A stretch of 64,000 nt of DNA from an uncultured beta proteobacterium (GTDB lineage: Bacteria > Pseudomonadota > Gammaproteobacteria > Burkholderiales > Burkholderiaceae_C): contig CAIJRK010000026.1 of assembly GCA_903823025.1 (NCBI GenBank), forward strand, positions 54,504 through 118,503, given 5' to 3'. Of this stretch, positions 52,586 through 62,350 are shown in pieces (position 1 is the stretch's first letter; the number at the start of each line of letters is the position of its first letter). The notes under the pieces were generated by a model, which searched no databases, was not told the DNA's origin, and saw only the letters and a program-made list of their open reading frames with translations. The position numbers were made by a program, and so were the translations under genes.

Positions 52586-52616
52586 AGGTTCTGATCCAAC
52601 GGCGGGCTGGAAACTT
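52586..52616 (+). promoter_or_regulatory. Leader hairpin P1, candidate ANTAR target
   Basis: An imperfect stem (52586-52597 with 52604-52616, one mismatch, one bulge, some GU pairs) closes a six-base loop AACGGC at 52598-52603. The loop has A at position 1 and G at position 4, the bases conserved in ANTAR-bound RNA hairpins. Confidence 0.65.
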
Positions 52617-52623
52617 CGTAACA

Positions 52624-52637
52624 GGACAAAGGCGTCC
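52624..52637 (+). promoter_or_regulatory. Leader hairpin P2, candidate ANTAR antiterminator
   Basis: GGAC (52624-52627) pairs with GTCC (52634-52637) around the six-base loop AAAGGC (52628-52633), again A1 and G4. The loop and the 3' arm are the 5' arm of the following terminator, so formation of P2 prevents the terminator. Confidence 0.68.
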
Positions 52638-52697
52638 CCACTGGTTCAAAACGACTTGATGTGTTTTGTGCTTCGTGCGGACGCCTTTTTTGTTTTT
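52628..52697 (+). terminator. Leader intrinsic terminator (attenuator) of the nitrate operon
   Basis: AAAGGCGTCC (52628-52637) pairs with GGACGCCTTT (52679-52688), a perfect 10-bp stem with a smaller AAAAC/GTTTT helix inside, followed by a long T-rich tail (52686-52701). It lies between the promoter and the first gene, so the operon requires antitermination. Confidence 0.85.
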
Positions 52698-52730
52698 GTT
52701 TCTGTCCCAACACTTGAAGGAAACCGTGCT

Positions 52731-53975
52731 ATGACCGATCTTCTTAAAACCAGTCTCAGCCGCCGGGCTGTTCTGCAAACGGCCACCATTGGTGCCATTG
52801 GCATCACCCCCGCGCTACGGGCGGTGGTCTATGCCGCAGGCTCCGATGCACCCGAAAAAACCGAAGTCAAAATCGGGTTCATCCCGCTGACCGACTGCGC
52901 CAGCGTGGTGATGGCCTCGGTGTTGGGTATCGACAAAAAATACGGCGTCAAGATCATCCCGTCCAAAGAATCCAGTTGGGCTGGCGTGCGCGACAAGCTG
53001 GTGATGGGCGAACTCGATTTCGCCCATGTGCTGTACGGTTTGATCTACGGTGTTCACCTGGGCGTGGGCGGTGCCAAAAAAGACATGGCGGTGTTGATGA
53101 CCCTGAGCAACAACGGCCAAGCCATCACGCTGTCCAGAAAGCTGGCCGACAAAGGGGCCGTGGACGGCGCCGGTCTCGCCAAGTTGATGCGTGCCGAGCC
53201 GCGTGACTACACCTTTGCACAGACTTTTCCCACCGGAACGCACGCCATGTGGCTGTATTACTGGATGGCGGCCAACGGCATTAACCCGATGCAAGATGCC
53301 AAGGTCATCACCGTGCCACCGCCGCAAATGGTGGCCAACATGCGCGTCGGCAATATGGACGGTTTCAGCGTGGGCGAACCCTGGAACCACCGCGCCATCA
53401 TCGACGGCATTGGCGTCACCGCCGCGACCTCGCAAGAGATATGGAAAGACCATCCTGAAAAAGTGTTGGGTGCCACGGGTGATTTCGTCAAGAAATACCC
53501 CAACACGGCCCGCGCCGTGACCGCCGCCATTCTGGAAGCCGGTCAATGGATTGACGCCAGCCTGCAAAACAAAACCAAAATGACCGAAGTCATTGCGGCC
53601 AAGTCTTACGTCAACACTAGCGTGGACGCCATCAACCAGCGCATTCTGGGCCGCTACCAAAACGGCATGGGCAAGACGTGGGATGACCCCAATTACATGA
53701 AGTTCTATAACGACGGCGCAGTGAACTTTCCCTACCTGTCGGACGGTATGTGGTTCCTGACGCAGCACAAACGCTGGGGCTTGCTCAAAGACCATCCTGA
53801 CTATTTGGCCGTAGCTAAACAGATCAACCAGATTGACCTCTACAAGCAAGCGGCCACGGCCAGCAAAACGCCGATTCCAAAGGACGTGATGCGCACCTCC
53901 AAGCTGATTGACGGCGTGGTGTGGGACGGCAAAGACCCCAAGAAATACGCCGACGGTTTCAAGATTAAAGCCTAA
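52731..53975 (+). CDS. nrtA: Nitrate ABC transporter substrate-binding protein (NrtA type)
   Basis: Periplasmic nitrate/nitrite-binding protein of the NrtA/CmpA/SsuA-like family, 414 residues. The N terminus carries a twin-arginine signal (LSRRAVLQTATIGAIG), which indicates export and argues against the cytoplasmic sensor NasS. Family segments are VKIGFIPLTDCASVVMA, TFPTGTHAMWLYYW and GFSVGEPWNHRAI. ATG 52731 has an AAGGAAA ribosome-binding site; the frame is open upstream through the leader but is not coding there. It is the first gene of the operon. Confidence 0.9.
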   Translation: MTDLLKTSLSRRAVLQTATIGAIGITPALRAVVYAAGSDAPEKTEVKIGFIPLTDCASVVMASVLGIDKKYGVKIIPSKESSWAGVRDKLVMGELDFAHVLYGLIYGVHLGVGGAKKDMAVLMTLSNNGQAITLSRKLADKGAVDGAGLAKLMRAEPRDYTFAQTFPTGTHAMWLYYWMAANGINPMQDAKVITVPPPQMVANMRVGNMDGFSVGEPWNHRAIIDGIGVTAATSQEIWKDHPEKVLGATGDFVKKYPNTARAVTAAILEAGQWIDASLQNKTKMTEVIAAKSYVNTSVDAINQRILGRYQNGMGKTWDDPNYMKFYNDGAVNFPYLSDGMWFLTQHKRWGLLKDHPDYLAVAKQINQIDLYKQAATASKTPIPKDVMRTSKLIDGVVWDGKDPKKYADGFKIKA

Positions 53976-53985
53976 GGAGCACACC

Positions 53986-54903
53986 ATGGTTAGCGCAGTT
54001 TTTCATTCTCCCCTTGAATCACGGGTGGCCCCCACGGCGCCAACGGGTGAAGTCAACACCACGGAAATCAAAGCCCCCAAAAGCCTTGAACGTCTGGCAA
54101 AGACGCCTCATCCACCATTTGACTGGCGCGGTCTCTGGCTGGCGGTGCTGCCACCGCTTTTGGGCATAGGTTTGCTGATTGGCGTGTGGGCGCTGGTGTC
54201 GATTTCGACCGCCAGCAGCATCCCTTCGCCCACCGAGACCTTCAAACAAGCGGTGATTATTTTCTCTGACCCGTTTTACGACAACGGGCCAAATGACCAA
54301 GGCGTCGGCTGGAACATTGCCATGTCGTTGCAACGCGTCGCCATTGGTTTTGGACTGGCTGCCGCCGTCGGTATTCCGGCCGGTTTCATGATTGGGCGCT
54401 TTGAGTTTTTGAGTCGTATGTTCAATCCGCTGATCAGCCTCTTGCGCCCGGTGTCGCCACTGGCTTGGTTGCCGATTGGTTTGCTGGTGTTCAAAGGGGC
54501 CGACCCGGCGGCTATCTGGACGATTTTTATCTGCTCAATCTGGCCCATGATTATTAACACTGCCGTGGGTGTGCAACGGGTGCCGCAGGACTACATGAAC
54601 GTGGCCCGCGTGCTTAATTTGAGCGAATGGAAGATCGTCACCAAGATTTTGTTTCCCTCGGTGCTGCCTTATATGTTGACCGGCGTGCGCTTGGCGGTTG
54701 GCACGGCGTGGCTGGTGATTGTGGCCGCTGAAATGCTGACCGGCGGCGTGGGCATTGGCTTCTGGATTTGGGACGAGTGGAACAACCTGAACGTCAAAAA
54801 CATCATCATCGCCATTTTTGTGATTGGCATTGTCGGGCTGATTCTGGAATACGCCCTGATCAAAATCGCCAGCGCATTTACGTTTGAAGAGGTGAAATCA
54901 TGA
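53986..54903 (+). CDS. nrtB: Nitrate ABC transporter permease (NrtB type)
   Basis: Inner-membrane permease of 305 residues with about six helices after a long cytoplasmic N-terminal tail (1-50). The EAA loop that contacts the ATPase is [30 protein letters not shown]. An AAGGAG ribosome-binding site supports ATG 53986, ten bases after the nrtA stop. The stop overlaps the ATPase ATG by four bases. Confidence 0.92.
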   Translation: MVSAVFHSPLESRVAPTAPTGEVNTTEIKAPKSLERLAKTPHPPFDWRGLWLAVLPPLLGIGLLIGVWALVSISTASSIPSPTETFKQAVIIFSDPFYDNGPNDQGVGWNIAMSLQRVAIGFGLAAAVGIPAGFMIGRFEFLSRMFNPLISLLRPVSPLAWLPIGLLVFKGADPAAIWTIFICSIWPMIINTAVGVQRVPQDYMNVARVLNLSEWKIVTKILFPSVLPYMLTGVRLAVGTAWLVIVAAEMLTGGVGIGFWIWDEWNNLNVKNIIIAIFVIGIVGLILEYALIKIASAFTFEEVKS

Positions 54904-55736
54904 GCGACTCTCTCACTACCAAATACATCGAAATCTCGAACGTTGAGCAAACCTTCAAGACCCGCAAAGGCCCGTATTGCGCACTGCAAAACATCAACCT
55001 GAACGTAGCTAAAGGCGAGTTTGTGGCGCTGATCGGCCACTCGGGTTGCGGCAAATCGACCTTGCTCAATCTGATTGCCGGGTTAACGCTGCCCACGCAA
55101 GGCCACTTGTTGTGCGCCAACCGCGAAATCGCTGGCCCCGGCCCCGAGCGGGCGGTGGTGTTTCAAAACCATTCGCTGCTGCCTTGGCTGACCTGTTTTG
55201 AGAACGTCTATCTCGGCATTGAGCGCGTTTTTGGTGCGGCCAACAAAACAACCGGCGCCCCGTCCGAGAACAAAACCCAACTCAAAGCCCGCACCGATGC
55301 CGCGCTGGCAATGGTGGGCCTGACGTCTGCCGCGCAAAAACGACCGGGCGAGATTTCGGGCGGCATGAAGCAGCGCGTCGGCATTGCCCGTGCCTTGGCG
55401 ATGGAACCCAAAGTGTTGCTGATGGACGAGCCTTTTGGTGCGCTCGACGCCCTCACCCGCGCCAAACTGCAAGACGAGTTGCTGCAAATCGTCGCCACCA
55501 CGCAAAGCACCGTCGTGATGGTGACGCACGATGTGGACGAAGCCGTGCTGCTGTCCGACAAGATCGTGATGCTGACCAACGGCCCATCCGCCACCATCGG
55601 CGAAGTGCTGCACGTCGAACTGCCGCGCCCCCGCAACCGCGTCGCGCTGGCCGACAGTGCGCAGTATTTGCAGTACCGCAAAGCCGTGATTGACTTCCTC
55701 TACACGCGCCAGGCGCATGTAGAAAAGACAGCTTGA
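54900..55736 (+). CDS. nrtD: Nitrate ABC transporter ATP-binding protein (NrtD type)
   Basis: Single-domain ABC ATPase of 278 residues. Walker A is GHSGCGKS (46-53), signature [16 protein letters not shown], Walker [13 protein letters not shown], and the switch histidine is in VTHDVDEAV. It lacks the extra binding-protein-like domain of cyanobacterial NrtC, so it resembles NrtD and presumably works as a homodimer. It couples to NrtB and NrtA in this operon. Confidence 0.92.
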   Translation: MSDSLTTKYIEISNVEQTFKTRKGPYCALQNINLNVAKGEFVALIGHSGCGKSTLLNLIAGLTLPTQGHLLCANREIAGPGPERAVVFQNHSLLPWLTCFENVYLGIERVFGAANKTTGAPSENKTQLKARTDAALAMVGLTSAAQKRPGEISGGMKQRVGIARALAMEPKVLLMDEPFGALDALTRAKLQDELLQIVATTQSTVVMVTHDVDEAVLLSDKIVMLTNGPSATIGEVLHVELPRPRNRVALADSAQYLQYRKAVIDFLYTRQAHVEKTA

Positions 55737-55773
55737 AAACTTGAAACCTTGCGGGACAGACTAGGAGAAATTC

Positions 55774-58251
55774 ATGGACATGCGCGTAGAACTCAAACCC
55801 CGGCTGAAACTTGTGATGATTGGCAACGGCATGGCCGGTGTGCGCACGCTCGAAGAGCTGCTCAAAATCACGCCCGACCTGTACGACATCACCGTCTTCG
55901 GTGCCGAGCCGCACCCCAACTACAACCGCATTTTGTTGTCCCCCGTGCTGGCGGGGGAGCAAACCCTTGACGAGATTATTCTCAACACTTGGGACTGGTA
56001 CACCGACCACCACATCACGCTGTACGCGGGCTGGAAAGTCACCGTAGTGGACCGCATCAAGCGCCTGGTTCACGCCGAGAACGCCGCCGGTGAAAAAATC
56101 AGCACCGGCTACGACCGGCTCTTGATAGCTACCGGCTCCACGCCTTTCATCTTGCCCATTCCCGGCAAAGACCTCGAAGGCGTGATTGCCTACCGCGACA
56201 TTGCCGACACCAACGCCATGATCGACGCGGCCACCAAATACAAGAACGCCGTCGTCATTGGCGGTGGTTTGCTGGGTCTGGAAGCGGCCAATGGCTTGAT
56301 GTTGCGCGGCATGACCGTGACCGTCGTGCATGTTCAATCGACGTTGATGGAGCGCCAGCTCGACAGCGTGGCCGGCAAACTGTTGCAAAAATCGCTGGAG
56401 CAACGCGGCCTGAAATTCCTGATGGGTGCGCAGACGCAAGAACTGATCGGCAGCGAAAACGACGGCAAAAGTGGGCGCGTCACCGCCATCAAATTCAAGG
56501 ACGGCCTTGTGGTTGCCGCTGACTTGGTGGTCATGGCCGTGGGCATTCGTCCCAACACCGCGTTGGCCGAATCCATGCGCCTGCATTGCAACAAAGGCAT
56601 TGTGGTCACCGACACGCTGCAAACTGTGACCGATGCGCGCATTTATTCGGTAGGCGAATGTGCGGCACATCGGGGCATTGCTTACGGACTGGTGGCCCCT
56701 TTGTTTGAACAGGCCAAAGTGGCGGCCAATCACTTGGCGCAATTCGGCATTGGCCGCTACACCGGCTCGCTCACCTCCACCAAACTCAAAGTAACCGGCA
56801 TTGATTTGTTTAGCGCCGGTGAATTCATGGGCGGCGTTGGCACCGAAGAAATTTTGATGAGCGACCCCTTTGGCGGCATTTATAAAAAGCTGGTGCTCAA
56901 AGACGATAAGTTAATCGGGGCCTGCCTGTACGGCGACACGGTGGACGGCAGTTGGTATTTCAAACTGTTGCGCGATGGCCGCTCAATTGCCGATATCCGC
57001 GACAAGCTGATGTTTGGCGAATCCAACATTGGCGACGCCGGTCATGAGGGCCACAACAAGGCCGCGTCCATGCCCGATGACGCCGAAGTCTGCGGCTGCA
57101 ACGGCGTGACCAAAGGCACCATTTGCAAGGTCATCAAAGAAAAAGGCCTGTTCACGCTGGACGAAGTGCGCAAGCACACCAAGGCCAGCGCGTCGTGTGG
57201 TTCCTGCACCGGCTTGGTCGAACAGATTTTGATGTTCACGGCGGGCGGTGATTACTCGGCCACGCCCAAGACGAAAGCGATGTGTGGCTGCACCGATCAT
57301 GGCCACCAGGCGGTGCGCGACACGATCAAGGCCAACAAGTTGTTGACCATTGCGGACGTCTTCAAGTTCATGGATTGGCGCACGCCCAACGGTTGCGCAA
57401 GTTGCCGCCCGGCGGTCAACTATTACCTGATTTCAACTTGGCCCAAGCTCGCCAAGGACGACCCGCAAAGCCGTTACATCAATGAACGCAGCCATGCCAA
57501 CATCCAAAAAGACGGCACCTACAGCGTGATTCCGCGTATGTGGGGCGGCCACACCACGCCCGACGAATTGCGTCGGATTGCGAACGCCGCCGACAAGTAC
57601 CAAATCCCGACCGTCAAAATCACGGGCGGCCAGCGCATCGACTTGCTGGGCGTGAAAAAGGAGGATTTGCAAAACGTCTGGAAGGACATCGGGATGCCAA
57701 CCGGTCTGGCTTACGCCAAAGCCTTGCGCACCGTGAAAACCTGCGTCGGTTCGGAATGGTGCCGCTTTGGCACGCAAGACAGCACGCAAATGGGCAAAGA
57801 CCTGGAGCACGCGCTATGGGCGATGTATTCACCGCACAAAGTCAAGCTGGCCGTCAGCGGCTGCCCGCGCAACTGTGCCGAATCGGGCATCAAGGACGTC
57901 GGCGTGATTGGTGTCGATTCAGGCTGGGAAATTTATGTGGGCGGTAATGGCGGCATCAAAACCGAAGTCGCTCAATTTCTCGTCAAGGTCAAAACTTCGC
58001 AGGAAGTGCTGGAATACGCGGGCGGGTTCTTGCAGTTGTACCGCGAAGAAGGTTGGTATTTGGAACGAACGGTTCACTACATTCACCGTGTCGGCTTGGA
58101 CTATGTCAAGAAAAAGATTGTTGAGGACGAAACGGGGCGCCAAGCGCTGTGGGAACGCCTACAGTTCAGCGTCGATGGCGAGCCTGATCCGTGGTTTGAT
58201 TTCAAGGACGCGGGCGTCGATACCCGGCAGTTCGACGCCATCAAGACGTGA
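55774..58251 (+). CDS. nirB: Assimilatory nitrite reductase (NAD(P)H), large subunit
   Basis: Reduces nitrite to ammonium in the cytoplasm. It has 825 residues. The FAD/NADH pyridine-nucleotide domain starts MIGNGMAG (residues 15-22). Two BFD-like [2Fe-2S] segments follow: CGCNGVTKGTIC...CGSC (about 440-477) and CGCTDHG...CASC (about 503-541). The C-terminal siroheme/[4Fe-4S] domain has TCVGSEWCRFG (about 656-666) and SGCPRNCAESG (about 696-706), so all four ligating cysteines are present. The ribosome-binding site is AGGAG. It works with NirD encoded downstream, past an intervening sensor-like gene. Confidence 0.96.
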   Translation: MDMRVELKPRLKLVMIGNGMAGVRTLEELLKITPDLYDITVFGAEPHPNYNRILLSPVLAGEQTLDEIILNTWDWYTDHHITLYAGWKVTVVDRIKRLVHAENAAGEKISTGYDRLLIATGSTPFILPIPGKDLEGVIAYRDIADTNAMIDAATKYKNAVVIGGGLLGLEAANGLMLRGMTVTVVHVQSTLMERQLDSVAGKLLQKSLEQRGLKFLMGAQTQELIGSENDGKSGRVTAIKFKDGLVVAADLVVMAVGIRPNTALAESMRLHCNKGIVVTDTLQTVTDARIYSVGECAAHRGIAYGLVAPLFEQAKVAANHLAQFGIGRYTGSLTSTKLKVTGIDLFSAGEFMGGVGTEEILMSDPFGGIYKKLVLKDDKLIGACLYGDTVDGSWYFKLLRDGRSIADIRDKLMFGESNIGDAGHEGHNKAASMPDDAEVCGCNGVTKGTICKVIKEKGLFTLDEVRKHTKASASCGSCTGLVEQILMFTAGGDYSATPKTKAMCGCTDHGHQAVRDTIKANKLLTIADVFKFMDWRTPNGCASCRPAVNYYLISTWPKLAKDDPQSRYINERSHANIQKDGTYSVIPRMWGGHTTPDELRRIANAADKYQIPTVKITGGQRIDLLGVKKEDLQNVWKDIGMPTGLAYAKALRTVKTCVGSEWCRFGTQDSTQMGKDLEHALWAMYSPHKVKLAVSGCPRNCAESGIKDVGVIGVDSGWEIYVGGNGGIKTEVAQFLVKVKTSQEVLEYAGGFLQLYREEGWYLERTVHYIHRVGLDYVKKKIVEDETGRQALWERLQFSVDGEPDPWFDFKDAGVDTRQFDAIKT

Positions 58252-58280
58252 GCGGCCTCCTCTTTAATGGCGCTTTTCAC

Positions 58281-59078
58281 ATGTTACGCAGACACCTCAT
58301 CGTCGCCGCCGTCGCGGCCCCCCTCGTTCTCCTGAACGGTATGCACGCCCATGCTCAGGTCATTGACTTGAACGACGCCATCAACAAAGCGGGGCGCCAA
58401 CGTATGTTGAGCCAGCGCATGGGCAAGGCGTGGCTGGCTTTGGTGCATGGCATCGAGAAAACCAGCGCCCAGCAAGTGCTGGACAAATCAATGGCCTTGT
58501 TTGACCGCCAACTGGTGGAACTCAAGGCGTTTGCGCCCAACCCCGAAATCCAGCGCACTTACAGCCAGTTAGAAACGGCTTGGAGCGATTACAAATTGGC
58601 CTTGGTGGGCAAGACGCCTGACAAAAGTCGTGCGGCGGCGCTGCTCCAGCAGGACGCCTTGGTGCTGGCATTGGCACATCAGGGCACGATGCAGTACCAA
58701 GCTGTTCTCGCCAAACCCGTGGGCAAGCTGGTTAACTTGGCGGGACGTCAACGGATGCTCAGTCAGCGCATGGCCAAGTTTTACTTGTCTGCCCGGCTGC
58801 AGGTGGACACCGCCACGGCCAACGTCGAAATCGGCAAGGCGCGCACTGAATTTATCAGCGCCATGGAGATTCTGCGTAACGCGCCCGAGGCCACACAACG
58901 CATCAAAGACGAGTTGCAACTAGCCGACGGTCAGTGGTTATTTTTAGATACAGCCCTGCCAAAAATCCAAGGCAGCCAGAGCGGCAACAAACCCCTGTCC
59001 GATGTGTTTGTGACCAGCGAAAACCTCTTGAGCGTGATGGACAACGTGACGGGCCTGTATGCGGCCCTCAAGACCTGA
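58281..59078 (+). CDS. Secreted tandem PilJ/NarX-type sensor-domain protein
   Basis: Periplasmic protein of 265 residues with a Sec signal peptide (1-26, HAHAQ). The 11-residue motif AGRQRMLSQRM occurs twice, at 37-47 and 154-164, each opening a helical domain of about 100 residues. This motif marks the PilJ N-terminal domain family, related to the nitrate-binding helices of NarX-like sensors. There is no membrane anchor after the signal and no output domain. The location between nirB and nirD implies a nitrate or nitrite role, but the function is unproven. ATG 58281 gives a clean signal peptide; a GTG at 58248 overlapping the nirB stop is an alternative. Confidence 0.75.
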   Translation: MLRRHLIVAAVAAPLVLLNGMHAHAQVIDLNDAINKAGRQRMLSQRMGKAWLALVHGIEKTSAQQVLDKSMALFDRQLVELKAFAPNPEIQRTYSQLETAWSDYKLALVGKTPDKSRAAALLQQDALVLALAHQGTMQYQAVLAKPVGKLVNLAGRQRMLSQRMAKFYLSARLQVDTATANVEIGKARTEFISAMEILRNAPEATQRIKDELQLADGQWLFLDTALPKIQGSQSGNKPLSDVFVTSENLLSVMDNVTGLYAALKT

Positions 59079-59105
59079 TTTTTATAAATTAAAAAGGAAT
59101 AAAAA

Positions 59106-59489
59106 ATGAGTGAATGGACGCCCATCTGTCGTGTCGAAGACATCCCCGTTTTAGGTTCCCGTCGTGTCACCCGCACGCAGGGGCTGGACGTGGCGGTGTT
59201 TCGCAACGACACGAACGAAGTTTTTGCTTTACTGGATCGCTGCCCGCACAAAGGTGGGCCGCTGTCGCAAGGCATTGTGTTTGGCACCAGCGTGGCTTGT
59301 CCGCTGCACAACTGGACGATTGGTTTGTGTACCGGCCAGGCCGCCGCGCCCGACGAAGGTTGCACGCCGCGCTTTGCCGTGAAAGTGGAGGACGCTCAAG
59401 TGTTCCTGCAAACGGCTGAATTGACCAGTCACGCCACCGACTTGACACGGCCCATGGCCGGGCCAGCGGGCCGTACCGCCTGCGCGTAA
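59106..59489 (+). CDS. nirD: Assimilatory nitrite reductase (NAD(P)H), small subunit
   Basis: Rieske-like [2Fe-2S] partner of NirB, 127 residues. The ligand motifs are C46-P-H48-K-GGPLSQG and C65-P-L-H68-NW, so a cluster is probably bound; several NirD relatives have lost it. A strong AAGGAA ribosome-binding site precedes the ATG. It lies 30 bases before nasA. Confidence 0.93.
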   Translation: MSEWTPICRVEDIPVLGSRRVTRTQGLDVAVFRNDTNEVFALLDRCPHKGGPLSQGIVFGTSVACPLHNWTIGLCTGQAAAPDEGCTPRFAVKVEDAQVFLQTAELTSHATDLTRPMAGPAGRTACA

Positions 59490-59518
59490 ATCCTCGACCC
59501 TTCCCGAAAGACCGCCCC

Positions 59519-62350
59519 ATGATTGAGACAAAATCCACTTGCCCTTACTGCGGCGTGGGCTGCGGTGTGATCATCGAGTCCCAAGGCAACCAGATCACCG
59601 GCGTGCGTGGCGACCCGGATCATCCGGCCAATTTTGGGCGACTTTGCACCAAGGGTTCCACGCTGCACCTCACGGCCAGCGCCACTGTGACGCAACAAAC
59701 CCGCCTGCTTTATCCCCAGCGACGCATAAAGCGAGGTCAGCCGCCCCAGCGCTTGAATTGGGACAACGCGCTGAACTTGGCCGCCGATCAATTTGCAAAA
59801 ATCATCACGGAACACGGCCCCGACGCTGTCGGTTTTTACATCTCCGGCCAATTGCTCACCGAAGACTATTACGTCTTCAACAAGCTCGCCAAAGGGCTGA
59901 TTGGCACCAACAACATCGACAGCAATTCGCGCCTGTGCATGAGCAGCGCGGTGGCCGGTTACAAACAAACGCTGGGCATGGATTCGCCGCCCACGTGCTA
60001 CGACGACGTCAACCACGCCGCCACGATTTTTATCGTCGGCGCCAACACCGCTTACGCGCATCCAATCTTGTTTCGCCGGATTGAAGATGCGCGCAAAGCC
60101 AACCCCGCCTTGAAAATTGTGGTGTGTGACCCGCGCCGCACCGACACCGCTGAAATCGCCGATCTGTTCTTGCCCATCCAGCCCGGCACCGATGTGATGC
60201 TGTTCAACGGCATGTTGCACATCATGCTGTGGGAAGGCTGGCTGGCGACCGATTTCATGGCCGCGCATACCCAAGATTTTGATGATCTCAAAACTACGGT
60301 GCGCGACTGCACGCCAGATTTGGTGGCCCAAATTTGCGGCATTTCCAAAGACGATTTACTTCTAGCCGCCCGTCTTTTTGCAGGCGTGCAACCCGGCAAC
60401 CCAGCGCAACGCACACCCACGCTGAGCCTCTATTGCCAAGGCCTGAACCAGTCCAGCAGTGGCACCGCTAAAAACGCCGCGCTGATCAACTTGCATCTGG
60501 CGACCGGGCAGATTGGCAAACCGGGTGCCGGGCCGTTTTCTCTGACCGGCCAGCCCAATGCCATGGGCGGGCGCGAAGTCGGCGGCATGGCTAACTTGCT
60601 GTCAGCTCACCGCGACTTGAACAACCCCGCACACCGTGCTGAAGTCGCCGCGTTATGGGGCATTCATGACGTGCCAGCCAAGCCCGGCAAAACAGCGGTA
60701 GAAATGTTTCAAGCCGCCGCCGATGGCGAGATCAAAGCACTCTGGATTGCCTGCACCAACCCCGCGCAAAGTATGCCCGACCAAGCCACCGTGCGCCGTG
60801 CTTTGGAGCGCGCCGAGTTTGTGGTGGTGCAAGAAGCCTTTGCCAGCACCGCCACTTGTCGCTACGCCGACTTGCTATTACCCGCGACCACCTGGGGCGA
60901 AAAAGAAGGCACCGTGACCAACAGTGAACGCCGGATTTCACGCGTTCGCGCCGCCGTGTCCGCGCCCGGCCAGACACGCCATGACTGGTCAATTGCCGTC
61001 GATTTTGCGCAACGGTTAGAGAAATTACGACCCGCAACAAAGTTACTTTTCCCCTATGAAACCGCTGAATCTATTTGGCTGGAACACCGCGAATCAACGC
61101 GGGGCCGCGACCTCGACATCACTGGACTTTCCTACGCCCTGCTGGAACAATCGCCCCAACAATGGCCGTTGAAAGAAGGCGAAATCCAAGGCAAAGCAAG
61201 ACTGTACGAAGACGGTATTTTCCCCACGCCCAACGGCCAAGCGCGCTTTATCAACACGGTTTACAAGCCCGTCGCCGAACCGCGTGAATCACGCTACCCG
61301 TTCTCGCTCACCACCGGACGTCTGCGTGACCAATGGCATGGCATGAGCCGCACCGGCACGCTGGGCCGTCTGTTGGGTCACGTGCGCGAACCCGCGCTGC
61401 AAATGAACCCGCAGGACATGGCCCGGCGTCAGTTCAAAGACGGCGACTTGGTTCACATCACCAGCAAACGCGGCTCGATTTTGGTGCCCGTACAAGCCAG
61501 CGCCGACTTGGGGATGAGCCAGGTTTTCATGGCGATGCACTGGGGAGAAGAATTTTTGAGCGGCATCAGCGCCACGGGTCAGCGGTTGACAGGCGTCAAC
61601 GCCCTCACCACCTCGGCTTATTGCCCGGACTCCAAGCAACCCGAATTCAAACACGCCGCAGTCAAAGTCTTGAAGGCAGAAATGCCTTGGTCTTTGCTCG
61701 CCGTGGCTTGGCTTCCTGCTGATCATGTGCTCTCAGCCCGCATTGAATTACAGCAATTAATGGCGCGTTTTGCCTTTGCGAGTTGTGTGCCGTTCAGCAA
61801 CAATGTGCCACTGGATACGTCAGAACAAGAACGTAGCGGCTTGTTATTTCGCGCCAGCGCCCTGGAAGAGCCGCCCGATGCGTTGCTGGAACAAATCGAG
61901 TCGCTGCTCAATCTGGACAGTCCGCTGGTTTTGCGTTACGCCGACAAAAAACGCAGTCAGCGCCGTGCTGCATTGTTAGAACGCAGCGAGAGCCAAACCA
62001 CGCTGGAAGGCTTCTTGCTGGCGGGCGACACCAGCGCCCAAAGCTGGATTACCACGCTGCTGCAAGACGCGTTACCCGCCCAAGCCTATGGTCGCGCCTT
62101 ATTGCTTCCTGGTGCCCAACCGCCGGTGCAAATGGTGGCACGCGGCAAACAGGTGTGCGCTTGCTTCAACGTAAGCGACGTAGAAATTGACACGCAATTG
62201 ACGCATTGCCAAGGCTCAAGCGATGAGCGATTCAACGCCTTGCAATCCGCGCTGAAATGCGGCACGAACTGCGGGTCGTGCGTGCCGGAGTTGAAGAAAC
62301 GTGTGCGCCTGTCACAACCCATAGGACTGACAACGGCATCAACTTTATAA
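59519..62350 (+). CDS. nasA: Assimilatory nitrate reductase, molybdopterin catalytic subunit with C-terminal BFD domain
   Basis: Reduces nitrate to nitrite in the cytoplasm. It has 943 residues. The N-terminal [4Fe-4S] motif is CPYCGVGC (8-15) with the fourth cysteine in GRLCTKG. Molybdopterin-domain signatures include NNIDSNSRLCMSSAVAGYK and GANTAYAHPILFRRI; the C-terminal MopB dinucleotide-binding domain contains LTTGRLRDQWHGMSRTG. The extreme C terminus carries a BFD-like [2Fe-2S] domain (VCACFNVSD and CGTNCGSC), as in Klebsiella NasA. The electron donor subunit is not encoded here. The gene ends six bases into the convergent truncated gene. Confidence 0.95.
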   Translation: MIETKSTCPYCGVGCGVIIESQGNQITGVRGDPDHPANFGRLCTKGSTLHLTASATVTQQTRLLYPQRRIKRGQPPQRLNWDNALNLAADQFAKIITEHGPDAVGFYISGQLLTEDYYVFNKLAKGLIGTNNIDSNSRLCMSSAVAGYKQTLGMDSPPTCYDDVNHAATIFIVGANTAYAHPILFRRIEDARKANPALKIVVCDPRRTDTAEIADLFLPIQPGTDVMLFNGMLHIMLWEGWLATDFMAAHTQDFDDLKTTVRDCTPDLVAQICGISKDDLLLAARLFAGVQPGNPAQRTPTLSLYCQGLNQSSSGTAKNAALINLHLATGQIGKPGAGPFSLTGQPNAMGGREVGGMANLLSAHRDLNNPAHRAEVAALWGIHDVPAKPGKTAVEMFQAAADGEIKALWIACTNPAQSMPDQATVRRALERAEFVVVQEAFASTATCRYADLLLPATTWGEKEGTVTNSERRISRVRAAVSAPGQTRHDWSIAVDFAQRLEKLRPATKLLFPYETAESIWLEHRESTRGRDLDITGLSYALLEQSPQQWPLKEGEIQGKARLYEDGIFPTPNGQARFINTVYKPVAEPRESRYPFSLTTGRLRDQWHGMSRTGTLGRLLGHVREPALQMNPQDMARRQFKDGDLVHITSKRGSILVPVQASADLGMSQVFMAMHWGEEFLSGISATGQRLTGVNALTTSAYCPDSKQPEFKHAAVKVLKAEMPWSLLAVAWLPADHVLSARIELQQLMARFAFASCVPFSNNVPLDTSEQERSGLLFRASALEEPPDALLEQIESLLNLDSPLVLRYADKKRSQRRAALLERSESQTTLEGFLLAGDTSAQSWITTLLQDALPAQAYGRALLLPGAQPPVQMVARGKQVCACFNVSDVEIDTQLTHCQGSSDERFNALQSALKCGTNCGSCVPELKKRVRLSQPIGLTTASTL

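Noticed and set aside
52731..53975. Calling the NrtA-like protein NasS, the nitrate sensor partner of NasT
   Set aside because: It has a twin-arginine export signal and leads an operon with permease and ATPase genes, so it is a periplasmic binding protein.
52815..53987. Open frame of 390 codons antisense to nrtA
   Set aside because: It mirrors codon use of nrtA and shows no domain signature.
55453..56742. Long open frame antisense to nirB and nrtD (429 codons)
   Set aside because: It lies opposite two well-supported genes and has histidine- and glutamine-rich composition typical of antisense translation.
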